Origin: JBOHDX01 sp050700835
GTDB taxonomy: Bacteria; Actinomycetota; Actinomycetes; Propionibacteriales; Nocardioidaceae
Direction: 5' to 3'
DNA length: 64,000 nucleotides
Assembly: GCA_050700835.1 (NCBI GenBank)
Contig: JBOHDX010000155.1
Coordinates: forward strand, 1 to 64,000
The notes beneath the pieces were generated by a model. It saw nothing but the letters and a program-made list of their open reading frames with translations, searched no databases and had not been told where the DNA came from. A program made the position numbers and the translations under genes. Below, one piece after another: positions 17,296 through 23,901 of this stretch (positions within the stretch are counted from its first letter, which is position 1; the number at the start of each line of letters is the position of its first letter).

Positions 17296-18098
17296 TGTGC
17301 CGGCTCGTCGGCTGGGTCTCCGACCGTCCACGCACACTGTCCGACGTGCTGGGGCCGATCGCGGTGGAGCGGTTCGCCGAGCTGTCCACGGTGCACGCCA
17401 ACGGATGGGGCGCGGCGTGGTCGCCCGCTCCGGGGGCATCCGTCGAGATCCGCCGGTCCATGCTCGAGGCGGACACCGACCCCGACTTCGCCGACTTCGC
17501 CACGACCACGGCGGCGACCAGCGCGGTCGTGCACCTGCGGCTGGCGACGCCGGGGATGGGCTACACGATCGAGGACAACCACCCGTTCCGTGACGGCGCG
17601 TGGACGATGGCGCACAACGGCGCGATTCTGCCGGCCGCGGCCACCGGCGGCTTGATGCGAGCCGACTCCACGCGGACGCCGCGAGGCGGCACCGACAGCG
17701 AACGCTACTTCTACGCGCTGCGGGACGAGATGGACCGTGACGGGGTCAACCTGCCTGAGGCAGTCGGACGGGTCGTCGCGAGAATGGCCGAGGCGGGGTT
17801 GCAGGCCCTGAGCCTCAACGCGATGTTGTTGGAGCCGGGCGCCCTGCACGTGGTCAGCTGTCACGACCCCGATCGGCAGCCGGTCGGGGTCCAGGTGTGG
17901 CCGAGCCGAGACGTGTCCCCGCCGCCGTACTTCGACGTCTGGTGGACCGAGAAGCCCGGGATCGTCGTCGCCGCGTCGTCCGGCATCGTCGAATCGTCAT
18001 CGCAGTGGCGCCCGATGTCGCCGTCGACCGTTCTGAGCGTGGACAGCGACACGCTCGGTGTCACCGTGGACCCCATCGGTCGCGTGTTGACCGGCTGA
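17295..18098 (+). CDS. Class II glutamine amidotransferase (EgtC/YafJ-like)
   Basis: A 267-residue Ntn-type amidotransferase domain with the nucleophile Cys2 directly after the start Met (MCRLVGWVS). It also has the motifs VHANGWGAAW, SAVVHLRLATPG and NHPFRDGAWTMAHNG typical of stand-alone class II domains. EgtC of this family hydrolyses a gamma-glutamyl amide bond in ergothioneine synthesis. No egtB or egtD lies nearby, so the substrate here is more likely the gamma-glutamyl product of the glutamine-synthetase-like ligase in the other arm (inference). The start overlaps the SDR stop (TGATG). Confidence 0.85.
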   Translation: MCRLVGWVSDRPRTLSDVLGPIAVERFAELSTVHANGWGAAWSPAPGASVEIRRSMLEADTDPDFADFATTTAATSAVVHLRLATPGMGYTIEDNHPFRDGAWTMAHNGAILPAAATGGLMRADSTRTPRGGTDSERYFYALRDEMDRDGVNLPEAVGRVVARMAEAGLQALSLNAMLLEPGALHVVSCHDPDRQPVGVQVWPSRDVSPPPYFDVWWTEKPGIVVAASSGIVESSSQWRPMSPSTVLSVDSDTLGVTVDPIGRVLTG

Positions 18099-18106
18099 GG
18101 GTTACG

Positions 18107-18763
18107 GTGTGGCCCATGCGCCGAAGTCGGCTGGTACGCGCGTGGGGCGTGTGGGGCGCGGCAATCGCCGTGGTGCTGCTTACCTCGTGCGGGTCGACCG
18201 TCGCACCCGGAGCCGGTCAGCACCACGTGAGCACGGCGCCGCGTGCCGGGCACCCCGAGGGTGCCGCGGCACCTCGGGCGATCACCCGGCGCTCGTGGAA
18301 CCCCAACGTCAAGTGCCGGGCCGTGGTCACGCACCTGATCCACGTGTTGGGGACCAAGCGCTCCGCGCTGGGCGGGGCGAGGTTCGTCGGCGGTGGCTTC
18401 CGGCCGGGTATCCCCAACCGTCGTGCGTTCCACCCGCCGTGTCGCGCCAAGGGCCGGAGCACCTTCGTCCAACTCGATCACGTGAAGGTCGGCAGTTGCA
18501 GCAAGATCAACAAGGACGGCGACTGGACCTGCGTGTTGACTGCTCCGGCCGCCCCCAGGAGCCGGCCCAGGGACTTCAAGAACATCCACATCGAGACCGA
18601 CCAGAAGTTCTGGCGCCGGCCCGGATGGAGATTCCCTCCCGGCGGGAAGTTCATTGACGTGCAGGGATTCGTCTTCTGGGACCCCGACCACACCAGGGCG
18701 GCCTGGCACTTCCACACCGGGTGGGAGCTGCACTCGTTCACGGCCTGGCGCCGGTCCAGGTAG
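18107..18763 (+). CDS. Predicted lipoprotein of unknown function
   Basis: A protein of about 218 residues. A basic N-terminus and a hydrophobic stretch end in the lipobox LLTSC, so it should be lipid-anchored outside the cell. The mature part is rich in Arg, Trp and His, has several cysteines (VKCRAVV, PPCRAK, VGSCSK, WTCVL) and ends in WHFHTGWELHSFTAW, reminiscent of the GWELHPV endings of some OB-fold secreted proteins. GTG 18107 is chosen because GAGGG lies five bases before it; ATG 18116 is the alternative. Function unknown. Confidence 0.75.
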   Translation: MWPMRRSRLVRAWGVWGAAIAVVLLTSCGSTVAPGAGQHHVSTAPRAGHPEGAAAPRAITRRSWNPNVKCRAVVTHLIHVLGTKRSALGGARFVGGGFRPGIPNRRAFHPPCRAKGRSTFVQLDHVKVGSCSKINKDGDWTCVLTAPAAPRSRPRDFKNIHIETDQKFWRRPGWRFPPGGKFIDVQGFVFWDPDHTRAAWHFHTGWELHSFTAWRRSR

Positions 18764-18858
18764 GTCACGATCACGGGCGCGGTCAGCCCATTCCCACTCG
18801 GGCAACCATGCCCGCGCGCTGAGCCGCCCGGTGCGGTCGGTGCTGACATGCTGAGCAG

Positions 18859-19809
18859 GTGCCTTCCCAGCTGCCGTTCGAGATCCCGGCGGGCCTGCTG
18901 GAGTTCGGAGCGAGAAGCGAGTCCTGGGCGAGTTGGCTGGAGGCGTTGCCGCGGCTCGTCGTCAACGTCGTGGACGACTGGGCCCTGACCTACGACGGCG
19001 AGCCGGCGCACGGATTCTGTGCGCTTGTGGTGCCGGTCCGGACCGCAGAGGGGGTCCCGGCGGTCGTGAAGCTGGCGTGGCCGCACGACGAGGAGGAGCA
19101 CGAGCACCTCGCGTTACAGGCGCTGCACGGCGACGGGACGGTACGGCTGTACCGCGCCGATCCACATCGGCACGCGATGCTGCTCGAGCGGCTGCATCGC
19201 GACCGGGACCTGACCGGGGTCGACGAGTTGGCCGCGTGTGCGATCGTCGCCGGCTTCTACCCACGGATCCACATCCCGGCGCTGCCACAGCTGCGCACGC
19301 TGACTTCGTACATCCAACGATGGAACGCCGACATGGAGGAGCTGCCCACGGACGCTCCCCTGCCGAGACGTCTGGTGGAGCAGGCGACGGCACTGGCCAG
19401 GGACTTCGTCGTCGACCCGGCGAGCGCAGGCACGATGATCCACGGCGACCTGCACTACGAGAACGTGCTGGCCGCCGATCGTGAGCCCTGGTTGGTGATC
19501 GACCCCAAACCGATGTCGGGCGACCCGCACTACGAGGTGGCTCCGCTGCTGTGGAACCGGTGGGACGAGGTCGTGTCGTCGGGAGATGTCCGCACGGCGC
19601 TACGTCGTCGTTTCCACACGGTGGTCGACGCGGCCGGGCTCGACGAGGAGCGTGCGCGGGACTGGGTCGTCGTGCGGATGATGCACAACGCGATGTGGCA
19701 GGTCCTGGACGCCTCGGCGCCCGGCCTGGTGGGCCGACGCCGGCTCTCCGCCGAGGACGTCGACGCGGTGAACACGTCGGTGACCGTCGCCAAGGCGGTT
19801 CAGGACTGA
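18859..19809 (+). CDS. Aminoglycoside/hydroxyurea phosphotransferase-family kinase
   Basis: A 316-residue kinase-fold protein of the streptomycin 6-kinase / hydroxyurea phosphotransferase type. The catalytic loop GTMIHGDLHYENVL (about residues 192-205) holds the Asp base and the Asn metal ligand. VIDPKPMSGDPHYEVAPLLWNR follows as the DPK metal-binding segment. The GTG start has only a weak GAGCAG upstream. This family includes true resistance enzymes and many chromosomal members with unknown substrates, so antibiotic resistance is not established here. It is convergent with the CadI/ArsI-like gene. Confidence 0.82.
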   Translation: MPSQLPFEIPAGLLEFGARSESWASWLEALPRLVVNVVDDWALTYDGEPAHGFCALVVPVRTAEGVPAVVKLAWPHDEEEHEHLALQALHGDGTVRLYRADPHRHAMLLERLHRDRDLTGVDELAACAIVAGFYPRIHIPALPQLRTLTSYIQRWNADMEELPTDAPLPRRLVEQATALARDFVVDPASAGTMIHGDLHYENVLAADREPWLVIDPKPMSGDPHYEVAPLLWNRWDEVVSSGDVRTALRRRFHTVVDAAGLDEERARDWVVVRMMHNAMWQVLDASAPGLVGRRRLSAEDVDAVNTSVTVAKAVQD

Positions 19810-19838
19810 ACCAGCGAGCCTGCCACACGGCTTGTGGG

Positions 19839-20264
19839 TCAGCGTCCCTGGGACGCACCGCAGCAGACGTCGCCCACCTGCTCGTCACCGTGGAACGTGG
19901 CGCTGTCGGCGAGGACCGTGTAGTGCTCCCAACGCTCGCCGTCCGGACCCGTGACCCAGAACTTGTCCTGAGTGGCGTAGCAGCAGGTGCTGCTCCTCTC
20001 CTCCTCCGCGAAGAAGCCTTCGGCGGTGAGGCGCGCCTGCTGCGCCTCGACCTCTGCGGTCGTGGCGACCTCGACTCCCAAGTGGTTCACCGAGCCACCG
20101 GATCCGGGGTTCTCCAGCAGCACCAGCTTGAGCGGCGGCTGGGCGATGGCGAAGTTGGCGTAGCCGGGACGGCGCTTCGCCGGCTCGACGCCGAACAGCT
20201 TCTGGTAGAAGGCGACAGCAGCGTCGACGTCGTCGACGTTGAGGGCGAGTTGGACTCGGGACAT
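19839..20264 (-). CDS. CadI/ArsI-family glyoxalase-fold protein (heavy-metal/organoarsenical)
   Basis: A 141-residue vicinal-oxygen-chelate protein. It carries the paired Cys94-Cys95 in STCCYATQD that bind As(III) in ArsI C-As lyases, a metal-ligand histidine in SVNHLG and a glutamate in ERWEHYTV, with another CC near the C-terminus. From memory it is very close to mycobacterial CadI (cadmium-induced). ArsI cleaves the carbon-arsenic bond of trivalent methyl- and aromatic arsenicals. It is divergent from arsR across 82 bases with shared operator-like sequences, so arsenite or cadmium induction is likely. Confidence 0.85.
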   Translation of the reverse strand: MSRVQLALNVDDVDAAVAFYQKLFGVEPAKRRPGYANFAIAQPPLKLVLLENPGSGGSVNHLGVEVATTAEVEAQQARLTAEGFFAEEERSSTCCYATQDKFWVTGPDGERWEHYTVLADSATFHGDEQVGDVCCGASQGR

Positions 20265-20294
20265 GGGATGACCTCCGGTGGGGACATTGATGCT

Positions 20295-20335
20295 TGTCTA
20301 TGTCTGCTAACTTGCCACGCGTATAGACATCTGTC
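20295..20335. promoter_or_regulatory. ArsR-type operator between cadI/arsI and arsR
   Basis: The 82-base divergent gap holds TGTCTAT (20295-20301) and its inverse ATAGACA (20323-20329). The latter overlaps a tight GACA-TC-TGTC palindrome (20326-20335), and another ATAGACG follows just before the arsR start. Inverted ATAGACA-like half-sites are what ArsR/SmtB dimers commonly bind. One site cluster serves both directions. Confidence 0.6.
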
Positions 20336-20346
20336 AATATAGACGC

Positions 20347-20703
20347 ATGCCGAAACTGCTTCCGTTGTCAGCAGTTCAGACCGCAGCCTGCTGCTCACCG
20401 CTCGCGCGCCAGCCGTTGACGACCGGGCAGGCGGAGGGGATCGTCCCGCTGCTGAAGGCCCTGGCCGATCCGGTACGCCTTCGCCTGATGTCACTGATCG
20501 CCTCACATGCCGATGGCGAGGCGTGCGTGTGTGATCTGACGCCGGCATTCGACCTCTCGCAGCCGACGGTGTCCCACCACCTCAAGGTGCTGCACGACGC
20601 CGGACTCGTGGACCGGGAGCGCCGCGGAACCTGGGTCTACTACCAGGCCCGTCCGGACGCATTGACGGCGCTGTCGGCCCTATTGTCGGGGGTCGCCGGG
20701 TGA
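20347..20703 (+). CDS. arsR: ArsR/SmtB-family metalloregulator
   Basis: A 118-residue winged-helix repressor. The metal-binding ACVCDLT motif sits at the start of the recognition region, followed by SQPTVSHHLKVLHDAGLVDRERRGTWVYY. An extra CC pair lies near the N-terminus (TAACCSPL). It should release DNA on binding As(III) or a related metal. Its stop overlaps arsC by four bases (GTGA at 20700-20703), and it is divergent from the cadI/arsI-like gene, so it likely controls both. Confidence 0.9.
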   Translation: MPKLLPLSAVQTAACCSPLARQPLTTGQAEGIVPLLKALADPVRLRLMSLIASHADGEACVCDLTPAFDLSQPTVSHHLKVLHDAGLVDRERRGTWVYYQARPDALTALSALLSGVAG

Positions 20704-21125
20704 GCCACCCCCCAGTCGTGCTGTTTGCCTGCACACACAACGCCGGGCGTTCGGTGGCGGCGAAGGTGCTCACCGCGCACTACGCCAACGGACGCATCGA
20801 GGTGCGTTCGGCCGGTTCCAAGCCTGGGCGCGAGGTGAACCCGGTAGTCAGCACCGTCCTGGCCGAGCGAGGGCTGTCCACCGACGGCGAGGCACCGACC
20901 CTCCTCGATCCGGCAGCCGTCAGCGCCGCAGACGTGGTGGTGACCATGGGGTGCGGTGAGGCCTGCCCGATCTTCCCGGGCAAGCGGTACGACGACTGGG
21001 ACATCGCCGACCCCGCCGGCCAGGACGTGACCTCGGTTCGAATGATCGTCGACCAGATCGACGTCAGGGTCCGCTCGCTGGTTGCCGACCTGCTGGCCAC
21101 AGTCTTAGACGAAGCGGGCACATGA
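20700..21125 (+). CDS. arsC: Arsenate reductase ArsC, LMW-phosphatase type
   Basis: A 141-residue protein with the P-loop CTHNAGRS near the N-terminus (nucleophilic Cys at about residue 11) and the later signature MGCGEACPIFPGKRYDDW with two further cysteines. It reduces arsenate to arsenite; in actinobacteria the electrons usually come from mycothiol or thioredoxin. It is translationally coupled to arsR. No arsenite efflux gene (arsB, acr3) is present here, so export of the product must be encoded elsewhere. Confidence 0.9.
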   Translation: MSHPPVVLFACTHNAGRSVAAKVLTAHYANGRIEVRSAGSKPGREVNPVVSTVLAERGLSTDGEAPTLLDPAAVSAADVVVTMGCGEACPIFPGKRYDDWDIADPAGQDVTSVRMIVDQIDVRVRSLVADLLATVLDEAGT

Positions 21126-21211
21126 CCCTTGTTCGTCCCGTCCAGGCGTCTGGGCTGGCTGACGAGGCACGGCGGTTCGCCGAGCAGCACCACGCGGTAC
21201 AGCTACCCTGA
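21122..21211 (+). CDS. Possible 29-codon ORF coupled to arsC
   Basis: An ATG overlaps the arsC stop (ATGA at 21122-21125) and opens a 29-residue frame that ends 20 bases before the tRNA gene. The peptide resembles a protein N-terminus with a basic amphipathic stretch (ADEARRFAEQHH). It matches no small protein I know. It could be a real coupled microprotein or the remnant of a gene truncated next to the tRNA. Confidence 0.3.
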   Translation: MTLVRPVQASGLADEARRFAEQHHAVQLP

Positions 21212-21231
21212 CGACTCTGACAAGCCGAAAG

Positions 21232-21305
21232 TGGGGCGGGTGGGGCTCGAACCCACGACCCGGGGATTATGAGTCCCCTGCTCTGACCGGCTGAGCTACC
21301 GCCCC
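21232..21305 (-). tRNA. tRNA with anticodon CAU (elongator tRNA-Met; tRNA-Ile2 possible)
   Basis: The minus strand folds into a full cloverleaf. The 7-bp acceptor is GGGGCGG/CCGCCCC with discriminator A, the D-arm is GCTCAGCCGGTCAGAGC, the anticodon stem GGGGA/TCCCC carries loop CTCATAA (anticodon CAT), and the T-arm is GTGGGTTCGAGCCCCAC. CCA is not encoded. An A-U or mismatched first pair typical of initiator tRNA is absent, so it is elongator Met or, less likely, a lysidine-modified Ile tRNA. Confidence 0.92.
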
Positions 21306-21379
21306 GATCCGCAAGGACCCTAGCGGCTGATGCGGCGTGGCCATTGTTGGCGTCCGCACAGGGGTGCTTGCATGATCGC

Positions 21380-22129
21380 ATGACCGACACGCCGCCTCCG
21401 CCCCTCACCCCGCTTGACGAGTCCTGGCAGTCGGCGCTGGCCGTCGTGGCCCATCCCGACGACCTGGAGTTCGGTGCCGCCGCGGCTATCGCTCGGTGGA
21501 CCGGGCAGGGCAAGCGGGTCGTGTACGCGATGGTCACCAGCGGCGAAGCCGGCATCGACGCGATGGAACCCGAGCGGTGTCGGGGGGTGCGCGAGGCGGA
21601 GGAGATCGAGTCGGCGCGGATCGTCGGGGTGGACGTGGTCGAGTTCCTCGGGTTCCCCGACGGCGTGATCGAGTACGGCCTGCCACTGCGCGCCGCGATC
21701 GCGGCCACCGTACGCCGGCACCAGCCCGAGATTGTGATCACCGGCAACTTCCACGAGTCGTGGGGCGGCGCCGGACTCAACCAGGCCGACCACATCGCCA
21801 CCGGACGGGCTGTGCTCGACGCCGTGCGCGACGCGGGGAACCGCTGGGTGTTCCCAGAACAGGTCCGTGGGGGCCTTGAACCGTGGGGAGGGGTACGCCA
21901 GGTCTGGGCCGCCGGTTCGCCTGCCTCCCAGCACGGTGTGGACACCACCGAGACGTTCGACAAGGGCGTCGACTCGCTGCGCGCGCACAAGGCCTACATC
22001 GACGGGCTGGGGTGGGAGAACTTCGACGCGGCCGAGTTCCTTGAGGGGATGGCCCGTGGAGCCGGCGGTCGGCTGGGGACCACGTTCGGTGCGCCGTTCG
22101 AGGTCTACTCGATGGGCTGGGGCGACTGA
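21380..22129 (+). CDS. PIG-L family deacetylase
   Basis: A 249-residue LmbE-like zinc amidase with the metal motif AHPDDLEFGAAA at about residue 24 and the later histidine in LNQADHIATGRAV. The family removes N-acetyl groups from sugar-linked glucosamine, for example MshB and Mca in mycothiol metabolism, but many actinobacterial members have unknown substrates. ATG 21380 was chosen over upstream in-frame codons because it gives the usual short N-terminus. It sits alone between two tRNA genes of opposite strand. Confidence 0.85.
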   Translation: MTDTPPPPLTPLDESWQSALAVVAHPDDLEFGAAAAIARWTGQGKRVVYAMVTSGEAGIDAMEPERCRGVREAEEIESARIVGVDVVEFLGFPDGVIEYGLPLRAAIAATVRRHQPEIVITGNFHESWGGAGLNQADHIATGRAVLDAVRDAGNRWVFPEQVRGGLEPWGGVRQVWAAGSPASQHGVDTTETFDKGVDSLRAHKAYIDGLGWENFDAAEFLEGMARGAGGRLGTTFGAPFEVYSMGWGD

Positions 22130-22199
22130 TCGGGCGCGAAGCAGGTCGCAGGGGACGTACCGCCCAGACCAACGCGAAGATCAGATCCCGCCGAGCGAG

Positions 22200-22272
22200 C
22201 TCCCGCGACTGGACTCGAACCAGTAACCTGCCGGTTAACAGCCGGCTGCTCTGCCAATTGAGCTACGCGGGA
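22200..22272 (-). tRNA. tRNA-Asn (anticodon GUU)
   Basis: The minus-strand cloverleaf has acceptor TCCCGCG/CGCGGGA and discriminator G. Its D-arm is GCTCAATTGGCAGAGC, the anticodon arm is GCCGGCTGTTAACCGGC with anticodon GTT, and the T-arm is CTGGTTCGAGTCCAG. CCA is not encoded. It lies just before the minus-strand run of the sigma factor and dnaG. Confidence 0.95.
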
Positions 22273-22333
22273 TCAACATGCGCCGACGGCGCGGGCCATA
22301 GGTTAGCAAGCGCCAGGACCGGGGGCGAAACCA

Positions 22334-22870
22334 CTACGCCGGCAGTTCGGCCTGGGCCTGAGCGAGTCCCCGGTCGAGCGCGTCGCGTACCCGAGGGTCC
22401 GCGGGGTCGAGTCCCTTGTCGAGCCAGAATGACCACACCACGTCTCCCCGGCGGGTCGGGGAACGTCGACCGATCACCTTGATCCCCCGGCTGCCTTCGA
22501 CGGGCTCGTTGCGGGTGAGCACGATGCTGGCCGTGACGCGTTCGCGGATCAGCGGAAGCAGGCGACCGGGATCCTCGAAGTCGAGCGCGGCCTGCGGCTG
22601 CTGCTCGCCGAAGTCGGCGATCTCCACGACCAGCAGACGTTCGCTGTCGCGGTCCCAGGTGGCATGGTCGACCCGCTCCCAGGGGATCCGCCGATCACCC
22701 GACTCGGCGGACAGGTGCAGTGCGCGGTCCGTTCCGTGGTGCCACCGACCGTGCCGATCCTGAGCCGAGGCGAGCACCCGCTCCCCGCGCTCCAACGCGA
22801 GCCTCGCGACCGCCTCAGGCGGCGCGCTGCTCCGTCTCGCCCATGGTCGCATCGGCCCATCATGGCTCAT
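22334..22870 (-). CDS. Conserved hypothetical protein (PH-like, actinobacterial)
   Basis: A 178-residue soluble protein with no catalytic motif I recognise. The middle (RALHLSAESGDRRIPWERVDHATWDRDSE) alternates strands as in small pleckstrin-homology-like domains of actinobacteria, which is only a resemblance. Its ATG overlaps the sigma-factor stop (ATGA at 22867-22870), so it is translationally coupled to that gene and could modulate it. It ends in a short alanine-rich helix. Function unknown. Confidence 0.7.
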   Translation of the reverse strand: MSHDGPMRPWARRSSAPPEAVARLALERGERVLASAQDRHGRWHHGTDRALHLSAESGDRRIPWERVDHATWDRDSERLLVVEIADFGEQQPQAALDFEDPGRLLPLIRERVTASIVLTRNEPVEGSRGIKVIGRRSPTRRGDVVWSFWLDKGLDPADPRVRDALDRGLAQAQAELPA

Positions 22871-23796
22871 GGGCGCAAGAAGGCCGCCAGGGCTCCGGCC
22901 GCGGGGCTACGGCGGATCTTGCGCATCGCCTCGGCCTCGATGGCGCGCACGCGTTCCCGCCCGATCTCCAGCTCTTGGCCGACCTTGGTCGCTCCGCGCG
23001 GCTCGCCGACGAGGCCGAAACGCCGTGCCAGCACTTCGCGCTCCATCTGGGTCAGGTGGCTGAACACGTCGCGCAGGCGTTCCCGGAGCTGGGCGCGGAC
23101 CGCCAGCGTCGAGGGGTCCGGTACGTCGGGATCGACCAGCCCGTCGCCCAGGTCGGCGCACTCGCCCCACGGCGTCTGCAACGAGATCGGCGCCGCCTCC
23201 CATCGCAACAAGCGCTCGACCCGCGCGCGTTCGCCTCCGCTGGCCTTCGCAACCTCCGCTGACGACGGAGGCCGGCCGAGGCGGTCCGCCTCCTCGCGAC
23301 GGGCGCGCACCGTGATCCGCAGCTCGTCGTGGACGTGCACGGGCAGCCGGATGGTGCGTGACTGCTCGGCGATGCCGTGGGTGATGGCCTCGCGGATCCA
23401 CCACGTGGCATAGGTGGAGAACTTGCAGCCGCGCTGGAAGTCGAAGCGCTCGACGGCCCGGATCAGCCCGACGTTGCCCTCCTGCACGAGATCGACCAGC
23501 GGAACGCCGGACGAGCGGTACCGACGGGCGATCGACACGACGAGTCGCAGGTTGCCACGGATCATCTGGTGGTACGCCTGACGTCCGATCCCGACCAGCA
23601 CGGAGAGCTCCTCGCGCAGCACCGGACCGTCCGTGGCACGGGGGTGCTCGAGCCGATGCGCAGCGAGAACACCTGCCTCGATGGCTGCGCAGAGCGTCAC
23701 CTCGTCCTCCGCGCTCAGCAGCGGCGCGTGACCCATCTGCGTCAGGTAGACGTGAAGGCCCTCGGCGCTGTCGCCGGCGATCGCCGAGCCTGTCAC
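22867..23796 (-). CDS. RNA polymerase sigma-70 factor, group 1/2 (HrdA/SigB-like)
   Basis: A 309-residue sigma factor with region 1.2 (LHVYLTQMGHAPLLSAEDEV), region 2 (RGNLRLVVSIARRYRSSGVP, the -10 recognition helix FSTYATWWIREAITHGI), region 3 and region 4 with an HTH (ATKVGQELEIGRERVRAIEAEAM). It lacks the long acidic region 1.1 of a principal sigma factor, so it is more likely a group 2, stress- or stationary-phase member. It lies 105 bases downstream of dnaG on the same strand. The macromolecular-synthesis pairing of dnaG with a sigma-70 gene is the expected context. Confidence 0.9.
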   Translation of the reverse strand: MTGSAIAGDSAEGLHVYLTQMGHAPLLSAEDEVTLCAAIEAGVLAAHRLEHPRATDGPVLREELSVLVGIGRQAYHQMIRGNLRLVVSIARRYRSSGVPLVDLVQEGNVGLIRAVERFDFQRGCKFSTYATWWIREAITHGIAEQSRTIRLPVHVHDELRITVRARREEADRLGRPPSSAEVAKASGGERARVERLLRWEAAPISLQTPWGECADLGDGLVDPDVPDPSTLAVRAQLRERLRDVFSHLTQMEREVLARRFGLVGEPRGATKVGQELEIGRERVRAIEAEAMRKIRRSPAAGALAAFLRP

Positions 23797-23844
23797 ATCG
23801 AGACCCCCTTGCCGAGTCCGAACTCCTTCCCAGTCTGGGAGATC

Positions 23845-23865
23845 GACACTCGCGTGGGGAGTGTC
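23845..23865. repeat. Short inverted repeat between dnaG and the sigma factor
   Basis: Perfect 7-base arms GACACTC and GAGTGTC enclose a 7-base loop in the 105-base gap. It is downstream of dnaG and 49 bases upstream of the sigma start. It has no T-run, so an operator or processing hairpin is as likely as a terminator. Confidence 0.4.
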
Positions 23866-23901
23866 CTCAGGGCATCTGTGGACGGCCAGGTGTCCCAGGT
23901 G

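Noticed and set aside
18859..19809. Calling the kinase a resistance gene
   Set aside because: The catalytic motifs are present, but chromosomal members of this family often have no known antibiotic substrate; only the family is supported.
21232..22272. tRNA genes as attachment sites of an integrated element
   Set aside because: No integrase and no direct repeat of the tRNA 3' ends was seen nearby; the flanking genes look like ordinary chromosome.
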